DNA of 64,000 nucleotides from assembly GCA_900541855.1 (NCBI GenBank), contig UQLD01000006.1, forward strand, positions 1 to 64,000, given 5' to 3'. The position numbers were made by a program, and so were the translations under genes. The stretch's first letter is position 1; every line of letters starts with the position of its first letter. Source of the stretch: an uncultured Collinsella sp. (GTDB taxonomy: Bacteria; Actinomycetota; Coriobacteriia; Coriobacteriales; Coriobacteriaceae). The notes beneath the pieces were generated by a model. That model searched no databases and was not told the DNA's origin. It saw only the letters and a list, made by a program, of their open reading frames with translations. Positions 43,327-52,241 of the stretch are shown piece after piece.

Positions 43327-44160
43327 TTACTTCCCCCTCCTCATCGCCTTGAACGTTTTTACGAACACGCGGGTATCCAACCCGAGCGACTGATGGCGCA
43401 CATAAAAGAGCTCACGAGCTTGCCTCTGACCACTTCTCCACGTGGATTCGTTGCGGTCAGTCGCAGCCCACCAACCGGTGATGCCAGGCTTACATGCGAG
43501 CACCTCATCGCGTGCATCGCCGTATTCATACGTTTCCTCAAGTGTTACGGGACGAGGGCCAATGACGGATAAATCACCCGAGAGAACGTTAATGAATTGA
43601 GGAAGTTCGTCCAACGAAGTGCGGCGAAGAAAGCGGCCTACACGCGTGATTCGGGGATCATCGTCAACCTTCTGTTCGCGCTGCCATTGCGCCAGCTGAT
43701 CGGGAGTCATGTATTTCTCAGGGTGTTCGTGAGCGTCAGAGACCATGGTGCGGAGTTTGAAGATATAGATAGGCTTTCCACCCTTACCAACTCGCTCTTG
43801 ACGGAAGAACGGCTTTCCGGGAGAGTCAATCTCAATGGCGACGCATGCAGCTACAACGGGGACGGCCAACACCGCGCAGACCGCAGCAGAAAAAACGATG
43901 TCGAAAGCTCGCTTGAAGGCAAAATAGGCAGGCCCACCTTTCTTGGGGGCGGCAGCCTTGGGATCTGCGGCGGGAGCCCTATAGCTTCTCGGTGCCACGA
44001 AACCTTGCGCTGGAGCAGGGTTCTCGACAGGAGGTGGAAATTCCTTTGCCACATGGGTCTGAGAGGGTTCCTGCCGATCCATGGCTTGATAAATCAGTGC
44101 CGTACCAACGGGCGCATCCGTTTCACATTCTGTATTATCCAACACGTTCTCTTTCAACAT
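43327..44160 (-). CDS. Initiating undecaprenyl-phosphate sugar-1-phosphate transferase
   Basis: 277 aa. The first ~80 residues are Pro/Ala-rich and cytoplasmic; one TM (AFDIVFSAAVCAVLAVPVVA) leads into the bacterial sugar transferase domain: PFFRQERVGKGGKPIYIFKL, RTM, DELPQFINVLSGDLSVIGPRP and CKPGITGWWAATDRNESTWR. This is the short, single-reentrant-helix form (PglC-like core) that loads the first sugar phosphate onto undecaprenyl phosphate. Confidence 0.93.
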   Translation of the reverse strand: MLKENVLDNTECETDAPVGTALIYQAMDRQEPSQTHVAKEFPPPVENPAPAQGFVAPRSYRAPAADPKAAAPKKGGPAYFAFKRAFDIVFSAAVCAVLAVPVVAACVAIEIDSPGKPFFRQERVGKGGKPIYIFKLRTMVSDAHEHPEKYMTPDQLAQWQREQKVDDDPRITRVGRFLRRTSLDELPQFINVLSGDLSVIGPRPVTLEETYEYGDARDEVLACKPGITGWWAATDRNESTWRSGQRQARELFYVRHQSLGLDTRVFVKTFKAMRRGK

Positions 44161-44211
44161 TTCGTCCTCGGGTCGAGGATCCTCTCTGTCCTTAGAAGCA
44201 ATCGCCAGCAG

Positions 44212-44757
44212 CTAGGCGGTTGCCTTATTGAGGTTGCGCATGACGCGCTGCTCGTTTGAAAGCACTGCAAGGCCAACACGGGTGGTTACGCGTCGGCCGC
44301 ACAGATCGAGCTCCAAATAAGCGGTGCTCTTGCGCCTGTTAATGGTTTTGATAAGGCCCTCGTGGCCCAACAGCGGACCAGCCGTCACTATGACCTGGTC
44401 ACCATCTTTCAGGGCCTCGCTCATGGGCACCACGCGGTCTCACCTGTGCGTAAAGCCGCCAATAAGCTGGACCTCTTCTTTTGCTAGCGGCACAAACTGA
44501 CCGTCCTGGGAAAGCACCCGGGCAAAGTCGTCCATGCGAAGCAGATACTGTTGCACGGTACGGGGATCTGCCGTGTCGCAGATAAGATATCCGGGAAAGA
44601 GCGACTTGGTCGTATTGACCCATTCGCCGTGCACCTTAATCTCGGTTTGATATTGGGGATAAAAGAGTTCTTGCATGGCGCCCGCCGGCACCATACGCTC
44701 GATGCGCTCGCGCATTACATCTTCGCGACCGTTAATGACCTGGATCACATACCACAC
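44212..44757 (-). pseudogene. NusG-paralogue antiterminator (LoaP-like), split by in-frame TGA
   Basis: Two parts in one frame separated only by TGA 44440-44442. Upstream: NGN domain, VWYVIQVINGREDVMRERIE and KSLFPGYLICDTADP, ending LIGGFTHR. Downstream: DRVVPMSEALKDGDQVIVTA and GPLLGHEGLIKTINRRKSTA, a KOW domain. Rejoined, the chain is ~181 aa, the length of LoaP proteins. LoaP-type factors ride RNA polymerase and suppress termination in long polysaccharide operons in Firmicutes and Actinobacteria; first gene here. Start GTG 44757 follows AAGGGGG. As written the NGN part (about 105 aa) and the KOW part could be made separately. Confidence 0.8.
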
Positions 44758-44766
44758 GAGCACCAC

Positions 44767-45330
44767 CCCCTTGCTGTCTTACGTGTGGCTCACGGGGTTT
44801 GGGTATGGCTACGCCAGGGCGCTTGTGCGCGAAGGCGCTCCATATTCAAACCCTGAGCCCAGTCAGACAAGCACGTGGCTCTGCCCCACCGTGAACGGTA
44901 TGTATAGAAGCAGTTGCTAGAGTCGCGGACGTGTATCGCAAAAATGACCGCGACCCCAGCTGGCTGCGTGCGAACCAGTCAAGCGGGTACAAAACTGGAC
45001 CGCACGCAAACAGCTGCAGAACTGCTACGTTTTGGCATACGAACTTCTAGAATTTGCATCTCATAAATAAATAAACGCAAATTAAAAGAGCCGCATGACT
45101 TCTTTATTGGAGCTCGTGGTGTTTCTGACACCGCCGTTACGGCCGGATGCTGATCGACCCTGCGCTTTGCGCCTTGTTGGAGCAGCGAGCACAGTTGAAC
45201 TCATGTAACGTAAAGTATCCTAGCACAAGCTGGTAGCGAAACTGATTTGGCTTATGGTGGACAACATATCGTTCATTTAGCGTGCTTAAGGAGGTTGTTT
45301 TGGGATGTTGTTCACGTTGATGCAGGTTAA
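44767..45330. other. Long leader region of the polysaccharide operon
   Basis: No gene supported in this ~560 nt. A weak minus-strand promoter is possible (GATACT at about 45214-45219 with TTTCGC ~16 nt upstream), which would give a ~450-nt leader before the antiterminator gene. Such leaders carry the RNA hairpin that recruits LoaP in other bacteria; GC-rich inverted segments (for example around 45130-45150) are present but I cannot define the element. Confidence 0.3.
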
Positions 45331-45490
45331 TGGGATGCTAACGGCGATTAGGCGCTTTCCTGAAGCCCATATGGAACGGCGATCTACACTGATAATCGCG
45401 TTTGTATAACAAACTATGTACAGACATGGGAAATAAATTGTGCAACTTTTTGTTGATGTGGAAGGGGTTTATGCGCGAGGAATTTTGGCA

Positions 45491-45522
45491 TGAAAAAGGC
45501 CTTCGGAATTCCGAAGGCCTTT
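45491..45522 (-). terminator. Terminator of tRNA-Ala copy 2
   Basis: Minus strand: 12-bp stem AAAGGCCTTCGG/CCGAAGGCCTTT with AATT loop (45495-45522) followed by TTTTTC. Confidence 0.85.
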
Positions 45523-45532
45523 GCATTCACGA

Positions 45533-45608
45533 TGGTGGAGACGAGGGGAATCGAACCCCTGACCTCTTGACTGCCAGTCAAGCGCTCTCCCAGCTGAGCT
45601 ACGCCCCC
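45533..45608 (-). tRNA. tRNA-Ala (GGC anticodon), copy 2, CCA encoded
   Basis: Same cloverleaf as 21307-21379 with about one base change in the T-arm, and CCA encoded at 45533-45535. Upstream promoter has the same TTGCAT, 17-nt spacer, TATAGT arrangement, and the flanks upstream share ATGCAAGGACA with copy 1, so the duplication included the promoter. Confidence 0.94.
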
Positions 45609-45678
45609 GTGACGCCGAAATACTATAGGGGAAGTTGGCGCGGCATGCAAGGACATTTTTGGGTCAAACTCTAAATGC

Positions 45679-46320
45679 CTATTGATATAGGTAAGCGATG
45701 GCGGTACCGGTGTGGACTTGGATTGTGGCTGTTGACTTGACGACGTTGCTGATGCCCGTGTCGGCTAACAAGCCCAGGGGGGTGTGATCTAGCTCCCACT
45801 CTAGGCCGCGTTCGCTTACCACCGTCCCAGGCGCTATAGCGATGATGGAGAAGGTGCTGCCATCGTGGCCCTCAATGGTCCACGATTCGCCTCCGTGCAG
45901 AATGCGGGCAGTGGTCTCATCTTCGGCAATCCAGACAGGGGCATCCTCGTAGCCCGCGAGCAGACCCAGCACGCTCAGTGCCATATCAGGACGGCCGCCC
46001 GTGGCGCAGGTCGCAACCACTTCGGCAACCGGCCAGCGACGGCGGACGGAATCGAGCGCCAACGCAAGATCGGTATAGTCCTTGTACGGGTCGTGGCGTT
46101 CTACCTCAAAGTCGGTGGCGGCATCGACCAGCGCGCGGCCGGCGTCGCTAACTGTGTCGGCATCTCCCACATATACATCGCAGCCCAGTCCTGCGCCCAG
46201 CAGCGCGTCGAGTCCGCGGTCCACGGCGACAATGTGGTCGCACTCCCCTGCTAGCCTACGCAACAGATCCGCGCTCGCCACCACGGGCGAGCCGCAGACC
46301 ACTAATACCTTGCAACCCAC
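45679..46320 (-). CDS. thiN: Thiamine pyrophosphokinase
   Basis: 213 aa from GTG 46320. Transfers pyrophosphate from ATP to thiamine. Motifs: IVAVDRGLDALLGAG, VGDADTVS (metal Asp), KDYTDLALAL, TGGRPDMALS, and the C-terminal thiamine-binding TPLGLLADTGISNVV-type domain. It follows the HAD phosphatase gene by 9 nt. Confidence 0.92.
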   Translation of the reverse strand: MGCKVLVVCGSPVVASADLLRRLAGECDHIVAVDRGLDALLGAGLGCDVYVGDADTVSDAGRALVDAATDFEVERHDPYKDYTDLALALDSVRRRWPVAEVVATCATGGRPDMALSVLGLLAGYEDAPVWIAEDETTARILHGGESWTIEGHDGSTFSIIAIAPGTVVSERGLEWELDHTPLGLLADTGISNVVKSTATIQVHTGTAIAYLYQ

Positions 46321-46329
46321 AGCTCTCGC

Positions 46330-47019
46330 CTATCCCTCAAACGAAAGCACGCGGGCCAGGTCAAGCTCCTCGTAGCTGTCGATAAAGATATCGCAGTTGG
46401 CGCGTACGTCGTCGCGCTTCATGCGGCCTTGCGGGTCATAAATACCCACACGCTTAAAGCCTGCGGCGCCAGAGCTCTTAAGGCCAAAGACCGCGTCCTC
46501 AAACACCCATGCGCGCTCAAACTTGTGCCCATGGCGCTCCTCCAGGCGGCGCTGCGCCAGCTCGTACACATCGGGGAACTGCTTGGAGCGTCCTGCTTCA
46601 CCCGTCGTGGTAATTAACTCCATGTAAGCGTCGAGCCCGGCACCAGCGAGCGCGGACTGCACCAGCTCGGCCGGCGTGGACGTAGCAACGCACATGGCAA
46701 TACCGGCCTCCTGTGCCTGCTCCAAAAACGCCAGGAGCCCCTCGCGCGGCGGCACCTTGGAGTACCCATCAATCAGAATATTACTCAGCTCGCGGTACAG
46801 CTCCTCGCCATTCGCGCCAATGCCCCAGGTGTCGTGGTAGGCCTGGCACTCATCCTCCAGCGACAAATGCTCAAACTGGGCAAAATCGTCGACCGTCACG
46901 TCGACACCGTGGCGGTGCAATAATTCGGGCTGGGCATAGGCCCAAACGGGGGTGCTATTAACCAGTGTGCCGTCGCAATCGAAAATAAAAGCAACCTTGG
47001 GAGCGGCGGTATGGGACAT
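46330..47019 (-). CDS. HAD hydrolase, beta-phosphoglucomutase-like subgroup
   Basis: 229 aa from ATG 47019 (AAAGG upstream). HAD motif I FIFDCDGTLVNSTPVW, motif II VATST, motif III Lys in GRSKQFPDVY, motif IV WVFEDAVFG. The alpha-helical cap places it in subfamily I (beta-PGM/phosphatase-like). Divergent from glgB, sharing the intergenic region with the TGGTAAA(A)C sites, so co-regulated sugar-phosphate metabolism is plausible. Confidence 0.82.
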   Translation of the reverse strand: MSHTAAPKVAFIFDCDGTLVNSTPVWAYAQPELLHRHGVDVTVDDFAQFEHLSLEDECQAYHDTWGIGANGEELYRELSNILIDGYSKVPPREGLLAFLEQAQEAGIAMCVATSTPAELVQSALAGAGLDAYMELITTTGEAGRSKQFPDVYELAQRRLEERHGHKFERAWVFEDAVFGLKSSGAAGFKRVGIYDPQGRMKRDDVRANCDIFIDSYEELDLARVLSFEG

Positions 47020-47041
47020 AAACGAACCTTTCGATGTCAAA

Positions 47042-47129
47042 TGGTAAACAACCTGCTAAAAACGTTTTACCAAACGTCAGGCTAACAATTTTGAAACCCT
47101 AATTGGTAAAACTGTCAAGAGTTTTACCA
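47042..47129. promoter_or_regulatory. Paired TGGTAAA(A)C operator-like half-sites upstream of glgB
   Basis: Two inverted pairs: TGGTAAAC (47042-47049) with GTTTTACCA (47064-47072), and TGGTAAAAC (47104-47112) with GTTTTACCA (47121-47129) separated by 8 nt. A degenerate copy TGGTATAAAC follows at 47145. The spacing suits a dimeric LacI- or MalR-like repressor. The same half-site occurs in front of the GH13-GH77 gene. Confidence 0.6.
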
Positions 47130-47350
47130 CAGCAATTCTGCCAGTGGTATAAACATGTCGCTTACCGATTAAACGCCCCCGCAAATCCGCTTTCGTCCAT
47201 AAAACTAACGCACAGGTGTTATCGTAGTTTCTGCCGAAAGTTCCACCGAGCACGCGAGGTGGAACGAATCACAGAAACTTCGCCGTCCCTTCGATTCGTG
47301 CAGCCTTGGACCTTTCGCATCTAGTCACCAAGGCAACACGCTGCCGCGTC

Positions 47351-49612
47351 ATGATGGGATCAAACGTGAGCGATACAAAGCTAAAGCCAACGGCTAAAAA
47401 GCCCGCAACCCGCAAACCGGCTCCGCACGCACCGGAGCTCTCCAAGGACGATGTCTACCTGTTTGGCATTGGTATGTGGGAGCGCAGCTGGGAAAAGATG
47501 GGCGCGCATCCCGACACGCAGCAGCGCACGCGCGGCTGGCGCTTTTGCGTTTGGGCGCCCGACGTTAAGAGCGTCCACGTTATCGGTGAATTCAACAATT
47601 GGGATGAGCAAGCCAACCCGCTGGTGCCCGTGCATACGAGCGCTATTTGGGAAGGCTTTATTCCTGGCGCCGAGCAGGGCCAGCTCTATAAATATCTCAT
47701 CGAGACCAACGAGGGCGAGAAGCTCTACAAAGCCGATCCGTATGCCTTTAAGGCCGAGTGCCCTCCGGGTACCGCCAGCGTGCTGTGGACCCTCGACGGC
47801 TATAAGTGGAACGACGCCGCGTGGCTCAAGCGCCGCGCCGGCCACAACCACATGTCGCAGCCGCTCAACATCTACGAGGTGCATATTGGCTCGTGGAAGC
47901 GCCACGGCGACGCGCCGCAGGGCGAGCCGGACGAGTACGGCAACTACCCCGGCCCCATGGACCCTTTCCCCGCGCAGCGCGGCGAGTTTTACACCTACGA
48001 CGACCTGTCGGTGGAGCTCGTGGACTACGTGCGCGACATGGGCTACACGCATATCGAGGTCATGCCGCTTATGGAGCATCCCTTCGATGGCTCCTGGGGC
48101 TACCAGACGACCGGCTACTACGCCGCCACGTCGCGCTACGGCAACCCGCAGCAGCTCATGCATTTTATCGATGCATGCCACGAGGCCGGCATTGGCGTGA
48201 TCATGGACTGGGTGCCCGGCGGTTTTTGCGCCGACTCCCACGGCCTTGCCACCTTTAACGGCCACATGTTGTTTGAGCACGAGATTCACCCCAACTGGGG
48301 CACGCACAAGTTTGACTTCGCCCGCGGCGAGGTCCGCTCCTTCCTGGTCTCCAACGTGCTGTACTGGCTCGAGAACTTCCACGTGGACGGCATTCGCATG
48401 GACGGCGTGTCCAGCATGCTGTACCTCAACTTTGGCATTGACGATCCCAGCCAAAAGAAGTTCAACAAGTACGGTACCGAGGAGGACCTGGACGCCAGCG
48501 CGTTTATCCGTCAGGTCAACTGCGCCGTGGAGGCCCACTACCCCGACGTGATGATGATGGCCGAGGAGTCCACCGCGTGGCCGCTCGTGACCTATCCGCC
48601 GCAGGACGGCGGCCTGGGCTTCCACTACAAGTGGGACATGGGCTGGATGAACGACACCCTTCACTACATGCAGACCGATTTTCCGTGGCGCCCCGGCAAC
48701 CACGGGCTGCTCACGTTCTCCATCATGTACGCCTTTACCGAGAACTTTATCTGCCCGCTAAGCCATGACGAGGTCGTTCACGGCAAGTGCTCGCTGATCG
48801 GACGCATGCCAGGCGACTGGTGGCGCCAGTTTGCCGGCCTGCGCACACTGGCCTTCTACCAAATGACGCACCCCGGCGCTAAGCTCAACTTTATGGGCAA
48901 CGAGATCGGCCAGTTTATCGAGTGGCGCTACTACGAGTCTATTCAGTGGTTCTTGACCGAGGAGTACGAGACCCACCGTCATCATCAGGCGTTTATCAAG
49001 GCGCTCAACCACCTGTACACCGCCGAGCCCGCCCTGTACGAGCGCGGCTACACTGACGACGGCTTTACCTGGATCGACGCGGACAACTCCAAGCAGTCCA
49101 TCGTGAGCTTTGTGCGCCAGGGCGAGGACGTCGATGACGACCTTGTGATCCTGATTAACTTTGATCCGGCGAGCTATGAGAGCTTCCGTGTGGGCGTGCC
49201 ACGCGAGGGTGACTGGGAGGTCATCTTCGATTCCGACCGTCCCGAGTTTGGCGGCAGCGGCTATGCCGGCGAGGAGCCCTACACCTGCTCGAGCGAGCCC
49301 TATCCTTGGAACGGGCAGATGGACTCCATCGAGATTAAGGTGCCCGGCCTGGCAGGTGTGGTACTCAAGCGTCGCGGTCCCAGCAGCTATAAACCGCCCG
49401 TGGTCGAGGAGCCCAAGAAGGCGACGCGCAAGCGTGCGTCCTCGGTGAAACCCAAGACCGCGGCTGCTAAGAAGGCTCCGGCTAAGGCGAAGGCAGCCAA
49501 GCCCGCTGCCAAGGCTTCGGCCAAGTCCAGCACGGTCAAGAAGGCAACCACCAAAAAGGCTGCTCCCAAGGCCAAGGCAGCTGCTGTTAAGGCTCCTGCC
49601 AAGAAAGCGTAA
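47351..49612 (+). CDS. glgB: 1,4-alpha-glucan branching enzyme with histone-H1-like tail
   Basis: Creates alpha-1,6 branches in glycogen. Start uncertain (ATG 47351/47354 or GTG 47366; no strong RBS); numbering here from 47351, 753 aa. N-terminal CBM48 (WRFCVWAPDVKSVHVIGEFN), then GH13: nucleophile in GIRMDGVSSM (D351), acid/base E405 in MMAEEST, D473 in SHDEVVHGK. Odd: region I reads DWVPGGFCADSHG, with Gly 291 where other branching enzymes have His (DWVPxHF). After the C-terminal beta domain comes a ~75-residue Lys/Ala/Pro tail (KKATRKRASS, AKAKAAKPAAKASAK). Confidence 0.93.
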   Translation: MMGSNVSDTKLKPTAKKPATRKPAPHAPELSKDDVYLFGIGMWERSWEKMGAHPDTQQRTRGWRFCVWAPDVKSVHVIGEFNNWDEQANPLVPVHTSAIWEGFIPGAEQGQLYKYLIETNEGEKLYKADPYAFKAECPPGTASVLWTLDGYKWNDAAWLKRRAGHNHMSQPLNIYEVHIGSWKRHGDAPQGEPDEYGNYPGPMDPFPAQRGEFYTYDDLSVELVDYVRDMGYTHIEVMPLMEHPFDGSWGYQTTGYYAATSRYGNPQQLMHFIDACHEAGIGVIMDWVPGGFCADSHGLATFNGHMLFEHEIHPNWGTHKFDFARGEVRSFLVSNVLYWLENFHVDGIRMDGVSSMLYLNFGIDDPSQKKFNKYGTEEDLDASAFIRQVNCAVEAHYPDVMMMAEESTAWPLVTYPPQDGGLGFHYKWDMGWMNDTLHYMQTDFPWRPGNHGLLTFSIMYAFTENFICPLSHDEVVHGKCSLIGRMPGDWWRQFAGLRTLAFYQMTHPGAKLNFMGNEIGQFIEWRYYESIQWFLTEEYETHRHHQAFIKALNHLYTAEPALYERGYTDDGFTWIDADNSKQSIVSFVRQGEDVDDDLVILINFDPASYESFRVGVPREGDWEVIFDSDRPEFGGSGYAGEEPYTCSSEPYPWNGQMDSIEIKVPGLAGVVLKRRGPSSYKPPVVEEPKKATRKRASSVKPKTAAAKKAPAKAKAAKPAAKASAKSSTVKKATTKKAAPKAKAAAVKAPAKKA

Positions 49613-49637
49613 CAAAGGCGTTACCGCTGTAATTACC

Positions 49638-49706
49638 CGCCCCGCGGGGGCGTAGGATACATGTCATAACCGTTCCGGGAGAAACATCCCCGGGGGAAAG
49701 GAACGT
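49638..49706 (+). promoter_or_regulatory. Hairpins in the glgB-glgP gap, one covering the glgP RBS
   Basis: A GC-rich hairpin (CGCCCCGCGGGGGCG, 49638-49652) is followed by a second in which CGTTCC (49671-49676) pairs with GGAACG (49700-49705), with inner CCGGG/CCCGG pairing. The right arm overlaps the AAAGGA ribosome binding site of glgP (49697-49702). Could limit glgP translation; inference only. Confidence 0.4.
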
Positions 49707-52133
49707 ATGAATAAGATCTTCGACAACAAACAGGAGTTTACCGAGCTCTATCGCGAAGCCGTCATGAGCATCAGCGGCAAGAGCGTCGAGGCCGCCAGCG
49801 ACCTCGATCGCTTTAACGCCCTGGCCAAGCTCGTGGCCGAGAAGGCCCGCACCGTTGCAACGAACAGCGACGCCCGTGTGGCCGCCGAGGGCAAGAAGCG
49901 CGTGTACTACTTCTCGATCGAGTTTTTGATCGGCCGCCTGCTCGACAACTACCTACTCAATTTTGGCGTGCGCGACATGGTCGCCGAGGCACTCGACGAC
50001 ATGGGCTTTGACCTGTCCGTCATCGAGAACCAGGAGCCCGATCCGGCCCTGGGCAACGGTGGCCTGGGCCGTCTGGCCGCATGCTTCCTGGATTCCATGG
50101 CAGCCGAGGGCATTGCCGGCTACGGCAACGGCATGCGCTACCGCTACGGCCTGTTTAAGCAGGAGATCGTCAACGGCAGCCAGGTCGAGGCCACCGACGA
50201 GTGGCTCACCCACGGCTATCCCTGGGAGGTCCGTCGTCAGGACAAGGCCGTGACCATTAAGTTTGGTGGCCATGTTGAGGGCTTTGAGGAGAACGGCCGC
50301 ACGTTCTACCGCACGGTGGACACGCAGGACATCCTGGCCGTCCCCTACGACATCCCCGTCGTGGGCTATGCCGGAGAGACCGTCAACAAGCTGCGCGTCT
50401 GGGCCGCCGAGCCGGTCGAGGAGCACTTTGACCTTGAGGCCTTCAACCGCGGCGACTACGCCCTGGCCGACGCCGAGCGCGCCGAGGCCGAGGCCATCAG
50501 CGCCATCCTCTACCCCAACGACGCCGGCGAGCACGGCCGCCTGCTGCGCTTAAAGCAGGAGTACCTGTTTGTATCGGCCGGCATCTACAGCCTTCTTGAC
50601 ACCTTTGAGAAAGAGCACGGCGCGAACTGGGGGCTGCTGCCGCAGTTTGTGGCTATCCACACCAACGACACGCACCCCGCCATGTGCGGCCCCGAGCTCA
50701 TGCGTATCCTCATCGACGAGAAGAAGCTCGAGTGGGACGACGCCTGGAACATCGTGACGCAGGTCGTGAGCTACACCAACCACACCATCCTGCCCGAGGC
50801 TCTGGAGAAGTGGCCCATCGGCACGTTCTCCAAGCTCCTTCCCCGCGTGTATCAGATCATCGACGAGATCAGCCGTCGCTGGCACGAGTCGTTCGACACC
50901 ACGCAGGAGGGCTGGCAGGAGCGTCTGCGCCAGACCGCCATTCTGTGGGACGGCGAGATTCGCATGGCCAACCTGTCCGTGATCTGCAGCCATAGCGTCA
51001 ACGGCGTGGCCAAGATTCACTCCGACATCATCAAGAACATCGTGCTCAAGGACTTCTATGCCCTGACGCCCGAGAAGTTCAACAACAAGACCAACGGCAT
51101 CTCGCACCGTCGTTTCTTTGCCGAGGCCAACCCCACCTATGCCAAGCTCGTGACCGAGGCCATTGGCGACGGCTGGCTCAAGGACGCCTTTGAGCTGGAA
51201 AAGCTCAAAGAGTTCCAAAACGACACTGAGTTCCTCAAGGCCGTGGGTGCCTCCAAGCGCGCCAACAAGGAGCGCCTGGCCGCCTACGTTAAGGCTGAGA
51301 CCGGTCTGGTCATCGACCCCAACACCGTCTTCGACGTTCAGGTAAAGCGCTTCCACGCCTACAAGCGCCAGCTCATGAACATCATGAAGGTGATGGACAT
51401 CTACAACCGTCGCATCGCCGATCCCAACTTCCACGTGACGCCGACGACCTTCATCTTTAGCGGCAAGGCTGCCTCGAGCTACACCTTCGCCAAGGAGACC
51501 ATCCGCCTCATTAACTCCGTGGCCGAGGTCATCAACAACGACGCCCGCGTGAACGAGGTCATGAAGGTCTGCTTTATCCCCAACTTCCGCGTGAGCAACG
51601 CCCAGCTCATCTACCCTGCCGCCGAGATCTCGGAGCAGATCTCCACGGCTGGCAAGGAGGCCTCGGGCACGTCCAACATGAAGCTCATGATGAACGGCGC
51701 CATTACGCTGGGCACCCTCGACGGCGCCAACATCGAGATCGCCGACCTGGCCGGCCGCCAGAACGAGGCCATCTTTGGCCTGACCGCCCCCGAGGTCGAG
51801 CAGCTCTGGGCATCGAACAGCTACTTTGCGTGGGATACCCTCAACGGCGACCGCGAGCGCCTGGGCCGCGTTATGGACGAGCTCAAGGACAACACCTTTG
51901 CGGGTCTTTCGGGCAATTTTGAGAGCATCTACAACGAGCTCATGAACAACAACGACCCCGACCTGGTCATGGCCGACTTTCGCAGCTACGTGGATGCATG
52001 GGAAAAGCTCACCGGCAGCTACGGCGACCAGGAGACCTGGAACCGCAAGGCGCTGCTGAACACCGCCTCGAGCGGCTGGTTCTCGAGCGACCGCACCATT
52101 CGCGAGTACCGCGACGAGATCTGGCACGCGTAA
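49707..52133 (+). CDS. glgP: Glycogen/starch phosphorylase
   Basis: 808 aa GT35 enzyme; releases glucose 1-phosphate from glycogen ends. YYFSIEFLIGRLLDNYLLNF, GNGGLGRLAACFLDSMA, HTNDTHPAMCGPELMR and the PLP-binding Lys 659 in GKEASGTSNMKLMMNG. Length normal for the family. RBS AAAGGAACGT. Confidence 0.96.
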   Translation: MNKIFDNKQEFTELYREAVMSISGKSVEAASDLDRFNALAKLVAEKARTVATNSDARVAAEGKKRVYYFSIEFLIGRLLDNYLLNFGVRDMVAEALDDMGFDLSVIENQEPDPALGNGGLGRLAACFLDSMAAEGIAGYGNGMRYRYGLFKQEIVNGSQVEATDEWLTHGYPWEVRRQDKAVTIKFGGHVEGFEENGRTFYRTVDTQDILAVPYDIPVVGYAGETVNKLRVWAAEPVEEHFDLEAFNRGDYALADAERAEAEAISAILYPNDAGEHGRLLRLKQEYLFVSAGIYSLLDTFEKEHGANWGLLPQFVAIHTNDTHPAMCGPELMRILIDEKKLEWDDAWNIVTQVVSYTNHTILPEALEKWPIGTFSKLLPRVYQIIDEISRRWHESFDTTQEGWQERLRQTAILWDGEIRMANLSVICSHSVNGVAKIHSDIIKNIVLKDFYALTPEKFNNKTNGISHRRFFAEANPTYAKLVTEAIGDGWLKDAFELEKLKEFQNDTEFLKAVGASKRANKERLAAYVKAETGLVIDPNTVFDVQVKRFHAYKRQLMNIMKVMDIYNRRIADPNFHVTPTTFIFSGKAASSYTFAKETIRLINSVAEVINNDARVNEVMKVCFIPNFRVSNAQLIYPAAEISEQISTAGKEASGTSNMKLMMNGAITLGTLDGANIEIADLAGRQNEAIFGLTAPEVEQLWASNSYFAWDTLNGDRERLGRVMDELKDNTFAGLSGNFESIYNELMNNNDPDLVMADFRSYVDAWEKLTGSYGDQETWNRKALLNTASSGWFSSDRTIREYRDEIWHA

Positions 52134-52149
52134 AGGCGCACGAGCTCCC

Positions 52150-52201
52150 TAATGCCAGCACGGCATTACTCGACGGGCGCGACCGAGCGCCGCGCCCGTC
52201 G
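52150..52201 (+). promoter_or_regulatory. Two hairpins between glgP and glgC
   Basis: TAATGCC/GGCATTA (52150-52168) and an 11-bp stem CGACGGGCGCG/CGCGCCCGTCG (52171-52201). No T-run, so an attenuator or RNA processing/stability element rather than a strong terminator. Confidence 0.45.
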
Positions 52202-52241
52202 CTAATGGGTTTAAGAACATCGATGACAGAAGGAGAAATCG

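Noticed and set aside
21789..44757. Possible stop-codon reassignment or suppression (TAG in DUF3825 and pyruvyl transferase, TGA in the NusG-like gene)
   Set aside because: Many intact genes in the window end normally at TAG and TGA, no suppressor tRNA is seen, and the genes concerned are accessory. Independent nonsense mutations are simpler.
47381..49615. Long minus-strand frames opposite glgB
   Set aside because: No ribosome binding sites or family motifs; antisense shadows of a fully supported gene.
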